From a virus, in the IMG/VR virus record IMGVR_UViG_3300043673_000007, positions 1-39,318 of that record: a stretch of DNA of 39,318 nt; one strand, given 5' to 3'. The position numbers were made by a program, and so were the translations under genes. Of the stretch, positions 37,742 to 39,318 are shown piece by piece; position 1 is the stretch's first letter; each line of letters begins with the position of its first letter. The notes beneath the pieces were generated by a model. That model was not told the DNA's origin. It made no database searches and saw only the letters and a program-made list of their open reading frames with translations.

Positions 37742-37757
37742 TGCGCCAATTGGCGCA
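37742..37757. repeat. 16-bp palindrome, copy 2
   Basis: Identical to 15534-15549. It lies 24 bases before the sheath start, in the 66-base gap after the preceding gene, so it could be a control site for the tail genes. Confidence 0.55.
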
Positions 37758-37780
37758 CGCTATCTTTTGGAGACGTCTCA

Positions 37781-39318
37781 ATGGCTCAGATCGTGCAGTC
37801 CGGTCAGATCAATATCGCTGCGCTGACAGTTGCGGGAGTCTACATCCAGATCATCCCGCCGCAGCTGCTGATCAACGGCGTCCCGACCAATGTCGCGGGC
37901 ATCGTCGGCTCGGCGTCGTGGGGCCCCGTCAACGCGCCGACGCTGATCGGCTCCTATGCCAATTTCGCTGCACAGTTCGGCAACATGGCGCCGCGCAAAT
38001 ACGACATGGGCACGCATGTCTGGAACGCCTATCAGCAGGGCAACCAGGTGGTGTTTCAGGGCGTGCGCGTCACCGACGGCACCGATACCGCGGCGGCCGT
38101 TACCGTGCAGACCAATTGCCTGACCCTGACCTCGAAATACACGGGCTCGCTCGGCAACACCCAGCAAGTCACGTTCTCGGCAGGATCCGCCGCGTCGTCG
38201 CAGCGCGTGACGCTGTTGACGCCCGGCGTGCTGCCGGAAATCTTCGACAACATCCTGCAGGGCGTGCAGGGCCTCGCGGTCACCGCAGGGACGCTATACA
38301 CCAGCGTGCCGGCGCTTGCGATCGGCGCGCCGCAGCTCGCAGGCGGGGTGCAGGCGACCGCGGGCGCTTCGCTGGTGACCTATGGCACGCCGACGATCGG
38401 CGCCGGCGGTGCGGGCTATGTGATTGGCGACACCATCACGCTGGCGAATGGCGTCATCGTCAAGGTCTTGACCATCAATTCCGGCGCGATCCTGACGTTC
38501 TCGCCGCAGGGCACCAGCGGCACCAATGCCGGATCGCTGACGTCGGGCGCGATCCCGGCCAATCCGGTGGCGCAGGTGTCATCCTCCGGTGCTGGTACCG
38601 GCGCAACCGTCAACCTGACCTGGTGCATCGGCGCTGCGGTCAACGTCAATCCGGGCTCCGGCTACACCGCGGCGCCGACCGTGACCCTGACCGGCGGCGG
38701 CGGAACCGCCGGCGCCTATGTCGCGACCATCGCCTATTGGCCCAACATCGCGGCGGCAATCAATGCCGGGCAGGGCGTGCAGCGCGGGCCGTCCGCGAAT
38801 TTCATTGCGACCAACGGCACCGGTACTACGGCTCCAACCGCCGCGACCTTGACGCTGGCAGGCGGAACCGACGGCGCCAGCGGTGTCACTGGGAATACGC
38901 TGGTCGGTGTGGACAGTCTGCCGCGCTCTGGCATGTACGCGCTGCGCGGGCTGGGCTGCTCGATCGGAATGCTGTCGGACGGCGACCTGTCGACCACCTG
39001 GACCACGCAGATCGCCTATGGGCTGGGCGAGGGCACCTACATGATCGGAACCACGCCGTCGGGCGACACCATCGCCAATGCCCAGAGCGCGATCACCACG
39101 GCCGGCGTCGACAGCTACGCGATGAAGCTGATGCTGGGCGACTGGCCGCAGATCAACGACACCATCAACAATTTGTATCGTTTTGTGTCGCCGCAAGGCT
39201 TTGTCGTCGGGGTGCTCGGCAATCTGGGACCGAACCAGTCGACGCTCAACAAGCCGATTCAGGGCATCGTCGGGACGCAGAAGTCGCAGACCGGGGTGCA
39301 ATATACCAACGCCGATCT
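37781..39318 (+). CDS. contractile tail sheath protein (3' end outside window)
   Basis: An open frame from ATG 37781 to the window end, 512 residues visible, preceded by TTTGGAG. The first 90 residues are diagnostic for sheath proteins: VAGVYIQIIPPQLLINGVPT, NVAGIVGSASWGPVNAPTL, QFGNMAPRKYDMGTHVWNAY, FQGVRVTDGTDTAAAV. About residues 200-310 form an inserted Gly/Thr-rich beta region (GGAGYVIGDTITLANG, PGSGYTAAPTVTLTGG) likely to face outward on the sheath. The frame then returns to sheath-like sequence (LAGGTDGASG, MYALRGLGCSIGML). It proves a contractile-tailed phage. The remaining C-terminal part, needed for subunit joining, lies beyond the edge. Confidence 0.88.
   Translation, partial: MAQIVQSGQINIAALTVAGVYIQIIPPQLLINGVPTNVAGIVGSASWGPVNAPTLIGSYANFAAQFGNMAPRKYDMGTHVWNAYQQGNQVVFQGVRVTDGTDTAAAVTVQTNCLTLTSKYTGSLGNTQQVTFSAGSAASSQRVTLLTPGVLPEIFDNILQGVQGLAVTAGTLYTSVPALAIGAPQLAGGVQATAGASLVTYGTPTIGAGGAGYVIGDTITLANGVIVKVLTINSGAILTFSPQGTSGTNAGSLTSGAIPANPVAQVSSSGAGTGATVNLTWCIGAAVNVNPGSGYTAAPTVTLTGGGGTAGAYVATIAYWPNIAAAINAGQGVQRGPSANFIATNGTGTTAPTAATLTLAGGTDGASGVTGNTLVGVDSLPRSGMYALRGLGCSIGMLSDGDLSTTWTTQIAYGLGEGTYMIGTTPSGDTIANAQSAITTAGVDSYAMKLMLGDWPQINDTINNLYRFVSPQGFVVGVLGNLGPNQSTLNKPIQGIVGTQKSQTGVQYTNAD

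Noticed and set aside
1-39318. CRISPR array, insertion sequence, integrase or attachment site
   Set aside because: No regularly spaced direct repeats with unique spacers, no transposase or recombinase motif, and no host gene junction were seen on either strand.

Overview
The window reads as part of the genome of a temperate, contractile-tailed (myovirus-type) bacteriophage or prophage of a GC-rich alphaproteobacterium, most likely a Rhizobiales host of the Bradyrhizobium/Rhodopseudomonas kind. The phage assignment rests on terminase, portal, capsid and tail sheath genes in canonical order, a repressor/Cro-type switch, and long chains of small genes joined by ATGA, GTGA or TGATG overlaps. The host inference rests on three products that resemble alphaproteobacterial cell-cycle regulators (GapR, GcrA and the CtrA DNA-binding domain). 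No integrase, attachment site, host gene, tRNA or lysis gene was recognised. Both window edges are open, and the tail sheath gene runs off the right end.

Layout. 1-4602 (minus strand): a leftward early operon of small unknown or zinc-binding proteins, a Ref/DUF968-like nuclease and a large P-loop ATPase. 4602-5900: the switch region. A leftward promoter with two copies of a 15-bp operator, an exported passenger protein and an XRE repressor lie leftward. A divergent rightward promoter with two further operators drives a Cro-sized protein. 6176-6766: two small minus-strand genes. 6805-25175 (plus strand): a long accessory/early operon with small membrane proteins, two HNH proteins, a ParB-MT-A70 adenine methyltransferase, a CtrA-like DNA-binding protein, a C5 cytosine methyltransferase with about nine internal repeats, a 919-residue protein ending in a D12-class (Dam-like) adenine methyltransferase, a putative DNA base hypermodification protein, a GapR-like protein, two ASCH-type proteins, a replication-initiator-like protein, a NusG paralogue and a GcrA-like protein. 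25176-25578: a 403-bp non-coding gate with stacked hairpins, a strong intrinsic terminator, further dyads and paired GATTC sites. 25579-39318: packaging, head, decoration, connector and tail genes.

How the parts may work together (inference). The repressor and Cro-like proteins probably compete for the four shared operators and so decide leftward and rightward early transcription. The rightward operon modifies DNA, which would protect against restriction. It ends with a phage NusG and a GcrA-like factor directly before a structured leader and terminator that guard the structural genes. That order suggests a late-gene switch in which the NusG paralogue lets RNA polymerase pass the terminator, and methylation-sensitive GcrA-type activation may add cell-cycle input.

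A second unexpected layer is a family of dispersed mosaic repeats (near 34, 7931, 14495, 15079, 18607, 18883 and 22657). They occur partly in non-coding DNA and partly inside genes, including at two domain junctions of the 919-residue methyltransferase fusion.
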